Notes: generated from the letters alone by a model not told the origin. A stretch of DNA of 64,000 nt from Bacillus cereus (GCF_025917685.1 NZ_CP089518.1:535001-599000), one strand, 5' to 3'; shown: positions 44,797 to 53,889, counted from the stretch's first letter. Translations and numbers: made by a program.

Positions 44797-45500
44797 TTAA
44801 AGTTTTAATTGTAGAAGATGACCCGATGGTAGCAATGTTAAATACACATTATTTAGAGCAAGTGGGAGGATTTGAACTTGTTCAAGCAGTTAACTCAGTA
44901 AAATCGGCGATAGAAGTATTAGAGAAATCACGAATAGATTTAGTCTTACTTGATATTTTTATGCCTGAAGAAACTGGGTTTGAGCTTTTAATGTATATTC
45001 GGAATCAAGAAAAAGAAATCGATATTATGATGATTTCAGCTGTACATGATATGGGGAGTATTAAAAAAGCATTACAATATGGCGTAGTAGATTATTTAAT
45101 TAAACCATTTACATTTGAACGATTTAAAGATGCATTAACTATATATCGAGAAAAACTTACTTTCATGAAAGAACAACAAAAAATTAGTCAATCGGAATTA
45201 GATTCGTTAATTTTACAAAAAGAAAAAAGAGAGTCCTTTGACTATAAAGAGCTTCCGAAAGGATTAACAAAGCAAACATTGCAACTCATTTGGCAGAAAA
45301 TCGAATCGCTTAATGGACAAGCATTTACAACTGATGAAATGGCGAAATTAGTAGGAGTTTCAAGAGTCTCTATTCGAAAGTATGTAATGTTTTTGACTGA
45401 AATCGGAGTATTAGAGAATGAAATGGTGTATCAAAATGTGGGAAGACCGGTGAGTAAATTAAGGTGTATTGACCGGAATAAAATAGATTTTTACGTATAA
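44793..45500 (+). CDS. malR: Response regulator (MalR/DcuR family)
   Basis: The 235-residue regulator has a receiver domain with D54 (LLDIFMPE), MMISAV and IKPF, and a C-terminal helix-turn-helix (FTTDEMAKLVGVSRVSIRKYVMFL). It is coupled to the kinase by an ATGA overlap. The expected targets are maeN and the malic enzyme gene just downstream. Confidence 0.88.
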   Translation: MIKVLIVEDDPMVAMLNTHYLEQVGGFELVQAVNSVKSAIEVLEKSRIDLVLLDIFMPEETGFELLMYIRNQEKEIDIMMISAVHDMGSIKKALQYGVVDYLIKPFTFERFKDALTIYREKLTFMKEQQKISQSELDSLILQKEKRESFDYKELPKGLTKQTLQLIWQKIESLNGQAFTTDEMAKLVGVSRVSIRKYVMFLTEIGVLENEMVYQNVGRPVSKLRCIDRNKIDFYV

Positions 45501-45531
45501 GCGACTTATTATAGGTCGCTTATACTTTTTT
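45498..45531 (+). terminator. Terminator after malR
   Basis: ATAAGCGACT pairs with GGTCGCTTAT around a short loop, followed by a T-run. Confidence 0.82.
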
Positions 45532-45577
45532 TAATTACAAAAATAGTTACAAAACTTACAAAAACTATTTTTAATAT

Positions 45578-45591
45578 TGAAAGCGTTTTAA
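45578..45591 (+). promoter_or_regulatory. cre site before maeN
   Basis: TGAAAGCGTTTTAA matches TGWAANCGNTNWCA at all but one fixed position and lies 31 bp before the maeN start. Confidence 0.72.
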
Positions 45592-45622
45592 TATTGTTAT
45601 TAAGAAAACAAGGGGGTGCCAT

Positions 45623-46969
45623 ATGGGGATTCAAAAGAACGTGGGAGCGGTATCATTTTCTGAGGAAAACGAAGTACAAGGGGAATCTTTCGCTTCTAAA
45701 ATTATGAATGTAAAAATCGGTGTAATACCTTTACCGTTATATGTAGTATTGGCTGCTATTATTTATGGGGCATCTGTATATAATAAATTGCCAGCAGATA
45801 TGATTGGTGGATTTGCAGTTATTATGATCATGGGGATTTTCTTAGGTGACATTGGGATGAGAATTCCAATTCTAAAAAACATCGGTGGTCCAGCAATTCT
45901 TTCGTTATTTATTCCATCGTTACTTGTATTTTTCAACTGGATGAATCCAGCTTCAATGGAAGCTGCGACTATGTTAATGAAAAAATCGAACTTTTTGTAT
46001 TTATATATTTCTTGTTTAGTAGTGGGAAGTATTTTAGGAATGAACCGTAAAGTATTGGTACAAGGTTTCATTCGCATGTTTATTCCTTTAGTAGTAGGAA
46101 CGTTAGCTTCTATCGCAGTAGGCTTATTAGTAGGCTCACTATTTGGATTTGAAATGAAGCAGACATTTTTCTTTATCATCGTGCCAATTGTGAGTGGTGG
46201 TATTGGGGAAGGGATTTTACCGTTATCACTAGCTTACGGTGATATTTTAAATGAATCATCAGCAACATTTGTATCACAGCTTATTCCAGCAGCTATTATC
46301 GGAAATATGTTTGCAATTGTGAGCGCAGGTTATATGAAGCGTTTAGGTGAGAAGAGACCCGAGCTTAGTGGGAATGGTGTATTAGTAAAAACAGATAATC
46401 AAGCAGAGTTATTAAAAGAGCAAAATACAGAAAAACCAATTGATTTCTCATTAATGGGAGCTGGGTTATTGATTGCATGTACATTCTTTATTTTCGGAGG
46501 GTTTGCTTCTAAGTTTATCGGTATTCCAGGAGCAATCATTATGATTTTTTCAGCAGCACTTGTGAAATACTTTAAATTAATGCCAGCAAAAATGGAGCAA
46601 GGTGCATTCCATTTATATAAATTTATTTCAAAGAATTTAACTTGGCCGCTAATGGTCGGATTAGGATTGCTATATATTCCGTTAAAAGACGTAGCGGCAG
46701 TTCTTTCTGTAGGATATGTTGTTGTTTGTGCATCGGTTGTTCTTACAATGGTAGCGTCAGGTTTTCTTATAGGAAAAGTGATGAAAATGTATCCAGTTGA
46801 ATCAGCGATTGTAACTGGATGTCATAGCGGTTTAGGTGGAACTGGAGATGTTGCTATTTTATCAGCTTCAAATCGTATGGAATTAATGCCGTTCGCACAA
46901 ATTTCGACGCGTTTAGGCGGGGCAGCAATGGTTGTAATAGCAACAATCTTATTAACAATGTTTTCATGA
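45623..46969 (+). CDS. maeN: 2-hydroxycarboxylate transporter (MaeN/CimH family)
   Basis: The 448-residue sodium- or proton-coupled symporter has about 11 membrane segments and the two signature re-entrant loops of the 2HCT family: SGGIGEGILPLS (about 191-202) and HSGLGGTGDVAIL (about 409-421). Family members carry malate, citrate or lactate; the malate sensor before it and malic enzyme after it favour malate. AGGGGGTG precedes the ATG. Control is likely by MalR and CcpA. Confidence 0.88.
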   Translation: MGIQKNVGAVSFSEENEVQGESFASKIMNVKIGVIPLPLYVVLAAIIYGASVYNKLPADMIGGFAVIMIMGIFLGDIGMRIPILKNIGGPAILSLFIPSLLVFFNWMNPASMEAATMLMKKSNFLYLYISCLVVGSILGMNRKVLVQGFIRMFIPLVVGTLASIAVGLLVGSLFGFEMKQTFFFIIVPIVSGGIGEGILPLSLAYGDILNESSATFVSQLIPAAIIGNMFAIVSAGYMKRLGEKRPELSGNGVLVKTDNQAELLKEQNTEKPIDFSLMGAGLLIACTFFIFGGFASKFIGIPGAIIMIFSAALVKYFKLMPAKMEQGAFHLYKFISKNLTWPLMVGLGLLYIPLKDVAAVLSVGYVVVCASVVLTMVASGFLIGKVMKMYPVESAIVTGCHSGLGGTGDVAILSASNRMELMPFAQISTRLGGAAMVVIATILLTMFS

Positions 46970-46973
46970 TTAA

Positions 46974-47005
46974 ACAAGCTAGCTATATTCATATAGCTAG
47001 CTTGT
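46974..47005 (+). other. Perfect inverted repeat between maeN and the malic enzyme gene
   Basis: ACAAGCTAGCTATAT and its exact complement flank TC; no T-run follows. It may protect or process the mRNA, or end part of the maeN transcripts, so that the two genes are expressed at different levels. Confidence 0.6.
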
Positions 47006-47028
47006 CAAATTAAGGGGAGATTATAAGT

Positions 47029-48231
47029 ATGTTAGAAAATCAAATTAATGAAAGATCATTGTTATTGCATAAAGAGTTAGTAGGGAAAATTGAGATTACA
47101 AGTAAGGTAGAAGTAAATACAGCGGATGATTTAAGCCTGACTTATACACCAGGTGTAGCGGAGTCTTGCAAAGCAATTGCGGCAGATGAAGAAACAGCGT
47201 ATGACTATACAGCAAGAGGGAACATGGTGGCAGTTGTTTCAGATGGAACAGCAGTACTTGGTTTAGGAAATATTGGACCGAAAGCGGCTATGCCTGTTAT
47301 GGAAGGGAAAAGTATTTTATTTAAGAAGTTTGCGAATGTAGATGCTTTCCCGCTATGTTTAGGTACGACTGATGTGGATGAAATCGTTACCCTTGTGAAA
47401 AATCTAGAGCCTACATTTGCAGGTATTAATTTAGAAGATATTGCAGCACCACGCTGTTTTGAAATTGAAAAACGATTAAAAGAAGAAACGAATATTCCTG
47501 TATTTCATGATGATCAGCATGGGACGGCTATTGTTGTTTTAGCAGCTGTTATTAATGCATTAAAAGTTGTAAGTAAACAAATGGACGATGTGAAAATTAT
47601 TATTAACGGTGCGGGTTCGGCAGGAATTGCAATTGGAAAATTATTATTAAAAGCTGGTGCAAAACACATTACGTTAGTTAGTTTAGAAGGTATTGTTTGT
47701 GAAGGTGAAACATGGATGAACGAAGCGCAAATCGAAGTTTCAAAGAAGACAAATCGAGAATATGTACGTGGCACATTAAAGGAAGCGATTCATCAAGCTG
47801 ATATTTTCATCGGTGTATCTGCTCCAAACGTATTAACGAAAGAACTTATACAGACGATGAACGAGAAACCAATTGTGTTTGCAATGGCGAATCCAATTCC
47901 AGAAATATTTCCAGAGGACGCATTAGAAGCTGGGGCAGCTGTAGTAGGAACTGGACGTTCGGATTATTCAAACCAAGTAAATAATGTATTGGCGTTCCCT
48001 GGAATATTCCGTGGTGCGCTAGATGTTCGTGCGACTGATATTACAGAAGAGATGAAATTAGCGGCAGCATATGGGATCGCTAACATAATTACGGACGAAG
48101 AACGTAATGCGAATTATGTAATTCCAAATCCATTGGATAAAAGAGTTGTTCCAAGTGTTGCAGAAGCAGTAGCAAAAGCAGCCATTGATTCAGGAGTGGC
48201 ACAAATTACGAAAATGCCAAGTTATAAATAG
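47029..48231 (+). CDS. NAD(P)-dependent malic enzyme
   Basis: The enzyme decarboxylates malate to pyruvate. The 400-residue bacterial short form has the malate-binding region (SLTYTPGVAESCKAIA), the catalytic segment TRGNMVAVVSDGTAVLGLG-like around 64-85, metal ligands in NLEDIAAPRCFEIE and FHDDQHGTAI, and the dinucleotide-binding loop NGAGSAGIA (about 192-200). GGGGAG precedes the ATG. It lies 59 bp after maeN; together they import malate and convert it to pyruvate. Confidence 0.93.
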   Translation: MLENQINERSLLLHKELVGKIEITSKVEVNTADDLSLTYTPGVAESCKAIAADEETAYDYTARGNMVAVVSDGTAVLGLGNIGPKAAMPVMEGKSILFKKFANVDAFPLCLGTTDVDEIVTLVKNLEPTFAGINLEDIAAPRCFEIEKRLKEETNIPVFHDDQHGTAIVVLAAVINALKVVSKQMDDVKIIINGAGSAGIAIGKLLLKAGAKHITLVSLEGIVCEGETWMNEAQIEVSKKTNREYVRGTLKEAIHQADIFIGVSAPNVLTKELIQTMNEKPIVFAMANPIPEIFPEDALEAGAAVVGTGRSDYSNQVNNVLAFPGIFRGALDVRATDITEEMKLAAAYGIANIITDEERNANYVIPNPLDKRVVPSVAEAVAKAAIDSGVAQITKMPSYK

Positions 48232-48233
48232 TC

Positions 48234-48267
48234 AAAAGCAGTGCCTTAAAAAGGCACTGCTTTTTTT
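48234..48267 (+). terminator. Terminator after the malic enzyme gene
   Basis: AAAAGCAGTGCC pairs with GGCACTGCTTTT around a short loop, with a T-run. Confidence 0.9.
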
Positions 48268-48320
48268 GAGATAAGAAATCAAAACAATGAAGAAGTGTAA
48301 ATTTATTCAAGCCCCTTTCA

Positions 48321-48404
48321 TTATTTATTTAATTCCATTGCAACTTGTTTACCATTTACTAAAACCTCAGTTACTGCTACGATCACTTCTATCATTTTTT
48401 TCAT
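48321..48404 (-). CDS. Micro-protein of 27 residues, copy B
   Basis: ATG 48404 lies 7 bases after AGGAGAG. The product runs MKKMIEVIVAVTEVLVNG then KQVAMELNK and is identical to copy A (37369-37452) at 19 of 27 residues; the last ten residues are the same. The untranslated flanks are also related. Promoter module B lies 34 bp upstream. The gene is convergent with the malic enzyme gene, just as copy A is convergent with ugpB. Function is unknown. Confidence 0.75.
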   Translation of the reverse strand: MKKMIEVIVAVTEVLVNGKQVAMELNK

Positions 48405-48437
48405 CTCTCATCTCTCCTCGCTTCATTTCTTACTTTA

Positions 48438-48501
48438 AGTATAGGAGAAGAGAGATAATCCAACTATCGAAGTACGTGACGTAGAAATTACATTGTTGTA
48501 A
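48438..48501 (-). promoter_or_regulatory. Promoter module, copy B
   Basis: On the minus strand TTACAACAATGTAA (48501-48488), 44 bp, TATACT (48443-48438). TGTAAT-N5-CGTCAC and TCGAT occupy the same positions as in the other copies. Confidence 0.72.
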
Positions 48502-48524
48502 GGAAGTGTTTCAGTTTTGTCACT

Positions 48525-49049
48525 TTATTCGGCGTTAATTACAAACTGATCATAATATTTTTCATTCACATATATATTTAATGCCCATAATCCAGAGGAA
48601 GGTAGTGACATTACGAGAGGGAGTTCCTTTATGGTTGTATCGACTGTATTTGAAGTAGTCCAAGTTTGTTTGGAAGTTTCTTTTTGAAAGAGTACTGGTG
48701 TTGGAGTTGTAGTTCCTTGTTTTAACGCGATAATAGATAGTTTTCCAGTTGGCATTTCAGGATCTAGGAAGAACCACATTATTTCATTTTGTTCATTTGC
48801 GATAATAGAGCTATCAGCCATTGCAATTTTTCCTTCAATGCCTTTTAAGGGCATCTTCCCCTCTGTAAAGGAAGGTGCTTCTTCCCAATTTACATCTTTT
48901 AAAACACTAAGATGAAAAAAGGAAGGTGCGTTAATTTGAGAGGATGACGTTTCTAGTATTTCTTTTTTAGGTACATTTGAATCTGGTTGCACTTGTGCGC
49001 AGCCAGTAATGAGGAAGGAGAAAAGTAGCATAGTTCCGATTTTTTTCAT
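48525..49049 (-). CDS. Hypothetical lipoprotein, 174 residues
   Basis: A signal peptide with lipobox LITGC (Cys17) marks a membrane-anchored lipoprotein. The mature part (about 158 residues) is beta-rich, with GIEGKIAMADSS, EIMWFFLDPEMPTGKLSI and a C-terminal SLPSSGLWALNIYVN strand pair, suggesting an Ig-like fold. I do not recognise a named function. GGAGTG precedes the ATG. It shares no operon with its neighbours. Confidence 0.72.
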   Translation of the reverse strand: MKKIGTMLLFSFLITGCAQVQPDSNVPKKEILETSSSQINAPSFFHLSVLKDVNWEEAPSFTEGKMPLKGIEGKIAMADSSIIANEQNEIMWFFLDPEMPTGKLSIIALKQGTTTPTPVLFQKETSKQTWTTSNTVDTTIKELPLVMSLPSSGLWALNIYVNEKYYDQFVINAE

Positions 49050-49122
49050 GGTGCCACACTCCTAATTTTTATTGTTAGTGTAATTGTATTTGCTAGCAGG
49101 CGGGACAATTCCTTTAAATCAT

Positions 49123-49156
49123 AAAAAGAGGTCGTAAGTTTTGTACGACCTCTTTT
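49123..49156. terminator. Terminator of the EamA gene
   Basis: AAAAGAGGTCGTA pairs with TACGACCTCTTTT around a 7-nt loop; on the minus strand it ends in a T-run. Confidence 0.85.
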
Positions 49157-49164
49157 GACATTTT

Positions 49165-50097
49165 CTATATTTGTTCAGTTGAAAAGGTTGGCTCTCTATC
49201 TTTTTGAGGCATTGTTAAGAAAATAACAGAAAGAACGATACATACTCCGCCTAATAATTGATATGCTCCAAAAGATTCATTTAGCCAAGCGATTGAAACG
49301 ATGGCAGCTACAAGTGGTTCAATGCTAGATAAAATACTCGTTTCTGTTGCTGCTAAATATTTAAGACTACCGATATAAAGAAGGAAAGAAAGAGTGCCGC
49401 TTATAATGATAAGAATAAGCATAGAAAAAGTTTGAAGTGTGAAAGTTTGCGAAATCTGATTCCATCCAAAAGAACGATTACAAATAAGCAGTGCAATCCC
49501 TCCAATTAACATCCCCCAGCCAATTACTATAGTTGTTCCGCATTCTTTAATAAGAGAAGCCGGATGAAGGGTATAAAACGCAAAACCAATCGCTGTTAAT
49601 AGGCCAAAAGTAATAGCGGCTTTAGATAAAACAATATTTTCAATTGAACCGTTTGTAATAATAAAGTATGTCCCTGTTAGAGCAGTGATAATTGCGATTA
49701 TTTGCATAGAAGCAGGGAATTTCTTTTGCTCAAGCGCAACGTAAATTGTAATAAGAACAGGACCTAGAAATTGAAATAGTGTTGCTGTGACAGCGTTACT
49801 AATATGAACTGTTTCGATAAAAGCGTACTGCGCACCAAGCATGCCAAGAATAGAGAAAATTATAAGCTGTATAAAGTGTTTAGGGTGTTTCCAAATGTGA
49901 AATATGTTTTGTTTTTTAATAAGTAAGAAAGATAAAATGAATATTCCAGCGAGCAACAGCCGAATTGTTAAAAAATCAAGTGATGATACGTTAGTATGTT
50001 GAAACAGCCACTGAATCATGGGACCAGATAATCCCCATAGGGTAGCTCCTGTAATAATCATCATAAGTCCAATGCGTCTATCATTGTTCATTATCAT
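49165..50097 (-). CDS. EamA-family (DMT superfamily) transporter
   Basis: The 310-residue protein has ten membrane segments in two EamA repeats (about 8-145 and 155-295), with GATLWGLSGPMIQWLF and the repeat-end motif ETSILSSIEPLVAAIVSI. The family exports amino acids and other metabolites. It is divergent from a MocR-type regulator, a common arrangement in which the regulator controls the exporter. GAGGAG precedes the ATG by 4-5 bases. Confidence 0.86.
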   Translation of the reverse strand: MIMNNDRRIGLMMIITGATLWGLSGPMIQWLFQHTNVSSLDFLTIRLLLAGIFILSFLLIKKQNIFHIWKHPKHFIQLIIFSILGMLGAQYAFIETVHISNAVTATLFQFLGPVLITIYVALEQKKFPASMQIIAIITALTGTYFIITNGSIENIVLSKAAITFGLLTAIGFAFYTLHPASLIKECGTTIVIGWGMLIGGIALLICNRSFGWNQISQTFTLQTFSMLILIIISGTLSFLLYIGSLKYLAATETSILSSIEPLVAAIVSIAWLNESFGAYQLLGGVCIVLSVIFLTMPQKDREPTFSTEQI

Positions 50098-50161
50098 GCA
50101 TCTCCTCTCTAGTATTTGATTATTAATGCGTTACATGATAAAAGGAATTATATAGAACTTC

Positions 50162-50180
50162 TGGTACTGTAAAAAGTATC
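50162..50180. promoter_or_regulatory. Candidate operator in the EamA/MocR gap
   Basis: TGGTACTG and AAGTATCA form an imperfect inverted repeat in the 114-bp divergent gap, a reasonable site for the MocR-type regulator. Weak evidence. Confidence 0.3.
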
Positions 50181-50211
50181 AGTTATGTGTTTTTGAGAGG
50201 GGTCAGTTATT

Positions 50212-51612
50212 GTGTTAGAATTAACGCCTAATTTGAATGCAAATAGTAAGACGGCATTGTATGTACAATTGTATGAGTATATAAAAAAAGAGATCAAAGA
50301 TGGAACGATTCCGGCTTTTACGAAATTACCGGCTAAGAGGAAGCTAGCAACATATTTACAAGTGAGTAAAAATACAGTTGAAGCTGCTTATGAGCAACTT
50401 CTTGCGGAAGGATATATTGAGTCGATTTCTAGAAAAGGATATTTTGCATGTGAAATCGAGCAAATGATTCATGCGGAAGGTAGCGAAGAGGTAATAGGAG
50501 AAGCGCCTTTTCAAGATAAGGAGTATAAATTTGATTTCACTCAAACGGGTGTGGATACTAATACTTTTCCGTTTCATGCATATCGAAAAATTACGAATGA
50601 GGTATGGCAATTTGAAAATAAAGATTTACTTTTTATTGGACATCCGCAAGGGGAGGTAAGTTTACGAGAAGCAATCGCGAGCTATTTGTATGAATCTAGA
50701 GGTGTACGATGCGTAGCTAGTCAAATTGTAATAGGAGCGGGTACACAAATATTAGTAAAAATGTTATTTCAGCTGTTAAAGGGAAGTCGTTATGCAGTTG
50801 AGAATCCTGGGTACCATCGGAAAATGGTTGTTTTTGAGCAAGGGGAACAAAATGTCCAAATGTTATCTTTAGATGGAGATGGAATTTGTATGTCACAGTT
50901 AACTGATAGCCATGCAAATGTTGTATTTGTTACACCTTCGCATCAGTTTCCTTGCGGGATGATTATGCCAATTACGAGAAGAATGCAGCTTTTACAATGG
51001 GCGAAAAAAGAAGAAGGAAGATATATTATTGAAGATGATTATGATAGTGAATTCCGATATTCAGGAAAGCCGATTCCGGCGCTGCAAGGGTTAGATAGAG
51101 ATGGGAAAGTAATTTATATGGGTACGCTGTCTAAAGCGCTATTGCCATCATTACGGATGAGTTATATGGTGTTGCCAAAACCGCTCATTAAGCAGTATCA
51201 GGAGCAATATTTATTTTATACACAAAGCGTTTCAAGAATGGATCAAGAGGTCATTAAGAAATTTTTAAATGATGGGCATTGGGAAAAACATATTCATAAA
51301 ATGCGTGTTGTGTACCGAAAGAAGAGGGACCGTCTTGTTTCGGTAATAGAAAAATATTTTTCTAATGGAGTTGAAGTAATAGGAGAGGACTCTGGCCTAC
51401 ATATTTTATTAAAAGTGCATAATGGGATGGAAGAGAAAGAGTTAGTGGAAGCTGCAGCTGAGAGGAGTATTAAAGTATATCCTGTTTCGATGTATTATAA
51501 GGAAAGGACTTCCCCCGAAAATACAGTATTGCTTGGATTTGCGACTTTATTAGAGGAAGAAATTGAAGAGGCTATTCAATTATTATATACAGCATGGTTT
51601 ACAAGGAAGTAA
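50212..51612 (+). CDS. MocR-type GntR/aminotransferase regulator
   Basis: The 466-residue fusion has an N-terminal GntR winged helix (about 12-80, with KLPAKRKLATYLQVSKNTVEAAYEQL split over it) and a C-terminal class I aminotransferase-like domain. PLP-binding features are IIEDDYDSEFRY and the Schiff-base Lys in YMGTLSKALLPSLRM. Such regulators sense a PLP-linked metabolite; whether this one acts on vitamin B6 or an amino acid is unknown. The start is GTG, 9 bases after GAGAGGGG. It is divergent from the EamA exporter gene. Confidence 0.88.
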   Translation: MLELTPNLNANSKTALYVQLYEYIKKEIKDGTIPAFTKLPAKRKLATYLQVSKNTVEAAYEQLLAEGYIESISRKGYFACEIEQMIHAEGSEEVIGEAPFQDKEYKFDFTQTGVDTNTFPFHAYRKITNEVWQFENKDLLFIGHPQGEVSLREAIASYLYESRGVRCVASQIVIGAGTQILVKMLFQLLKGSRYAVENPGYHRKMVVFEQGEQNVQMLSLDGDGICMSQLTDSHANVVFVTPSHQFPCGMIMPITRRMQLLQWAKKEEGRYIIEDDYDSEFRYSGKPIPALQGLDRDGKVIYMGTLSKALLPSLRMSYMVLPKPLIKQYQEQYLFYTQSVSRMDQEVIKKFLNDGHWEKHIHKMRVVYRKKRDRLVSVIEKYFSNGVEVIGEDSGLHILLKVHNGMEEKELVEAAAERSIKVYPVSMYYKERTSPENTVLLGFATLLEEEIEEAIQLLYTAWFTRK

Positions 51613-51644
51613 AAAAACATCCTCATAAATGGAGGATGTTTTTT
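51612..51644. terminator. Bidirectional terminator
   Basis: AAAAAACATCCTC pairs with GAGGATGTTTTTT between convergent genes. Confidence 0.88.
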
Positions 51645-51645
51645 A

Positions 51646-52158
51646 TTATTTTTCTTCATCTAGGAAAAGAACCATATGCTCTTCATCCCAATATTGTCCG
51701 TTATATTTTAATGAACGTTCCTGCACACCAAATGTTTTAAATCCTAATGACTCATAAAGTTTTTTTGCACCATCGTTGCCAACAACAACATCGAGCATAA
51801 CTTGCTCTACTTCTAGAGATTTAGCAAGTTCAAGACATTCCTTAATAAGTGCTTTTCCTGCTCCAAGTCCGCGTGCTTTTGGAGACACGTATACTGAACC
51901 AATTTTCGCTTTATGTTCTTGTTTTACATATGGTTTCGTTTCCAGTGTTGCAACTCCGATTAATTCTCCATCTTTAAATGCACCTAGTGTATAGTTCTCA
52001 TCTTGTGCTAATTTTTGGGCTTTATATTCAATAGCACACTCTTTATTAATAATATCTTCATAAGAAGAGCTGAAAGCTTCCGGGTTTTGTTTTAATCCTT
52101 CTACTCGAAGTTCTAAGTAAATTTCTGCTTCGTCTTTTGTTAATACATGGATATCCAA
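51646..52158 (-). CDS. GNAT N-acetyltransferase, paralogue 1
   Basis: The 170-residue single-domain protein has GNAT features: IGSVYVSPKARGLGAGKALI with the acetyl-CoA loop R-G-L-G-A-G, then QVMLDVVVGNDGAKKLYESL and GFKTFGVQERSLK. It resembles ribosomal-protein or small-molecule acetyltransferases; the acceptor is unknown. The start is TTG with GGAGGGTGA upstream. A close paralogue lies at 55461-55967 in the same orientation. Confidence 0.86.
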   Translation of the reverse strand: MDIHVLTKDEAEIYLELRVEGLKQNPEAFSSSYEDIINKECAIEYKAQKLAQDENYTLGAFKDGELIGVATLETKPYVKQEHKAKIGSVYVSPKARGLGAGKALIKECLELAKSLEVEQVMLDVVVGNDGAKKLYESLGFKTFGVQERSLKYNGQYWDEEHMVLFLDEEK

Positions 52159-52260
52159 TTATATCACCCTCCAAATCTTTTACAGTTGTACCTATATTTT
52201 ATATTGAAATAAAAATAATTTCAAAAGCTTAGCTTATATGAGCTGGTTTTATAAATAAAA

Positions 52261-52295
52261 TAGCACCAGTAGTGCTGACTACTACTGGTGATTTT
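52261..52295. terminator. Terminator of the sensor kinase gene
   Basis: CACCAGTAGT pairs with ACTACTGGTG around a short loop. On the minus strand it is followed by TATTTTATTT. Confidence 0.72.
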
Positions 52296-52304
52296 CCGCA
52301 TATA

Positions 52305-53750
52305 TTATTCAAAGGGTAATTCAATTATAAATTCTGTTCCGACTTCTAATTCGCTTTTAACTTCGATAGAACCATTATGAAGTTCTACAATTTCCTTTGC
52401 AACAGCTAGTCCAATACCTTTTCCGCCTGTAGCCCTTGTTCTAGATTTATCGACACGGTAAAAGCGATCGAAAATGTGTGTGATATCTTCTTTTGGAATA
52501 CCTTCACCTTCATCTTGTACACTTATTGTAAAAGTATTCACACTGGTTAGTACACGTATTGTAATAGAAGTGTTTTCTGGCGAATGTTGATAAGCGTTGT
52601 GTAATAAATTTAACATCACTTGTTCCATACGCCTTTCATCTATACAAACTTCTAAATCTTCTTTGCAATATACATGAATTTGCATTTGTTTGTTCGTTAA
52701 TGTTGTTTTTGTTTTCTCAACCATTCGCTCTAAAAATGGTCTAAGAAGCATTTTTTGTTTTTTTATAACAAATTGGTGCTGTTCTAATTGTACAAGCATA
52801 AATAAATCTTGTACAAGATCGGTTACACTATCTGTTTCGTCTTCAATGATTTGTAAGTATTCTTCACGTTCTTCTTTCGTTAAAGAGTCTCTCTTTGCTA
52901 CCTTCGCATAACCTTTCATATAGGTTAATGGAGTTAATAATTCGTGAGCGACACTAGCGAGGAATTCATTTCGTTCTTTTTTCATATACGTAAGTTCACT
53001 AGATAAATCTTCAATAGTTTTTGCTAAGCTTCCAAGTTCATCATTTCGTTTAATTCCTAATTGAATTGGCTTGTTCAATTTGGACATTTTTTCAGTAGCT
53101 CTTTTCATCTTTATAAGAGGTTCTGTAATAACCCGAGAAAAAACAAAGACAGAAATAGTTGTTAAAATAATTGTCAAAATACTAATGATAATAAATTGAT
53201 CCATGAGTTTAAGTAACATATTTTCTAAGAAAGATGTCTTTAATAACATATGTAAGTTACCTTGAAATCCATTTATTTCAAGTGGGCTTACTGTTGAGAT
53301 GAATTTCGATTTTTTCCAGTTTTTTTCTACAATCAACCCGTTTTTAGGAATAGTTTCCGTTTTACAAGTAAGTTGCTTTTGCATTTCTTTCGTTACGGGT
53401 TCTGAGGTGGAAATGATTTTGCCGTTATTGTCAGTTATAATGATAGTGATATCGGTATTAGCAATTAATTCTGAGCCAATTAATTCTTCAGCTGCATGCT
53501 CGATAGTGAACTCTTGATACCAAGGGCGTTTAGGACGTTCAATGTTTGGATTTTGTTTAGAATGTTCATTCCATTTTGCACGGTTTACAATTTTGTCACG
53601 ATACCGATTACCTTTCTCTAATAGAGCAACTGTTTCCTCTTCAACCCGCATTTTTGAAAGGCTTTTATAAAAAGATACGAAAGCAATTGTTTCAATACAT
53701 AAAGCTAATATTAAAAAGTATGTCCCAATTTTAAGGGAAAGTTTACTCAT
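52305..53750 (-). CDS. Sensor histidine kinase (HAMP type)
   Basis: The 481-residue kinase has two membrane segments (about 7-28 and 185-207), an extracellular region of about 155 residues, a HAMP domain (about 208-262), HisKA with the acceptor His in SVAHELLTPLTYMKGYAKV, N-box NLLHNAYQHS, and G-boxes DEGEGIPKED and GKGIGLAVAKE. Its regulator is the gene at 53890, upstream on the same strand. The two are separated by 139 bp holding a bcr1-like repeat, while such pairs usually touch or overlap. GGTGAG precedes the ATG. Confidence 0.9.
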   Translation of the reverse strand: MSKLSLKIGTYFLILALCIETIAFVSFYKSLSKMRVEEETVALLEKGNRYRDKIVNRAKWNEHSKQNPNIERPKRPWYQEFTIEHAAEELIGSELIANTDITIIITDNNGKIISTSEPVTKEMQKQLTCKTETIPKNGLIVEKNWKKSKFISTVSPLEINGFQGNLHMLLKTSFLENMLLKLMDQFIIISILTIILTTISVFVFSRVITEPLIKMKRATEKMSKLNKPIQLGIKRNDELGSLAKTIEDLSSELTYMKKERNEFLASVAHELLTPLTYMKGYAKVAKRDSLTKEEREEYLQIIEDETDSVTDLVQDLFMLVQLEQHQFVIKKQKMLLRPFLERMVEKTKTTLTNKQMQIHVYCKEDLEVCIDERRMEQVMLNLLHNAYQHSPENTSITIRVLTSVNTFTISVQDEGEGIPKEDITHIFDRFYRVDKSRTRATGGKGIGLAVAKEIVELHNGSIEVKSELEVGTEFIIELPFE

Positions 53751-53773
53751 TTTCTCACCATACCTTATTTTAT

Positions 53774-53852
53774 ATAAAGTGAAACTTTGGAGATTTCACG
53801 GATTATTATCCTGCATTAATTGGAGCCTTATTGCCCATTAATGCAGGATAAA
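53774..53852 (-). mobile_element. bcr1-like repeat, short form, inside a two-component operon
   Basis: Read on the minus strand, this 79-bp element begins TTTATCCTGCATTAATGG, continues GCAATAAG, and ends AAGTTTCACTTTAT, matching both ends of the element at 30046-30202. A 14-bp hairpin (TATCCTGCATTAAT with its complement, 53807-53850) fills its middle. It lies between the regulator and kinase genes of one operon. Confidence 0.68.
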
Positions 53853-53889
53853 GGATCAGTGGTATACTATTATCGACTGACCAAATTAA

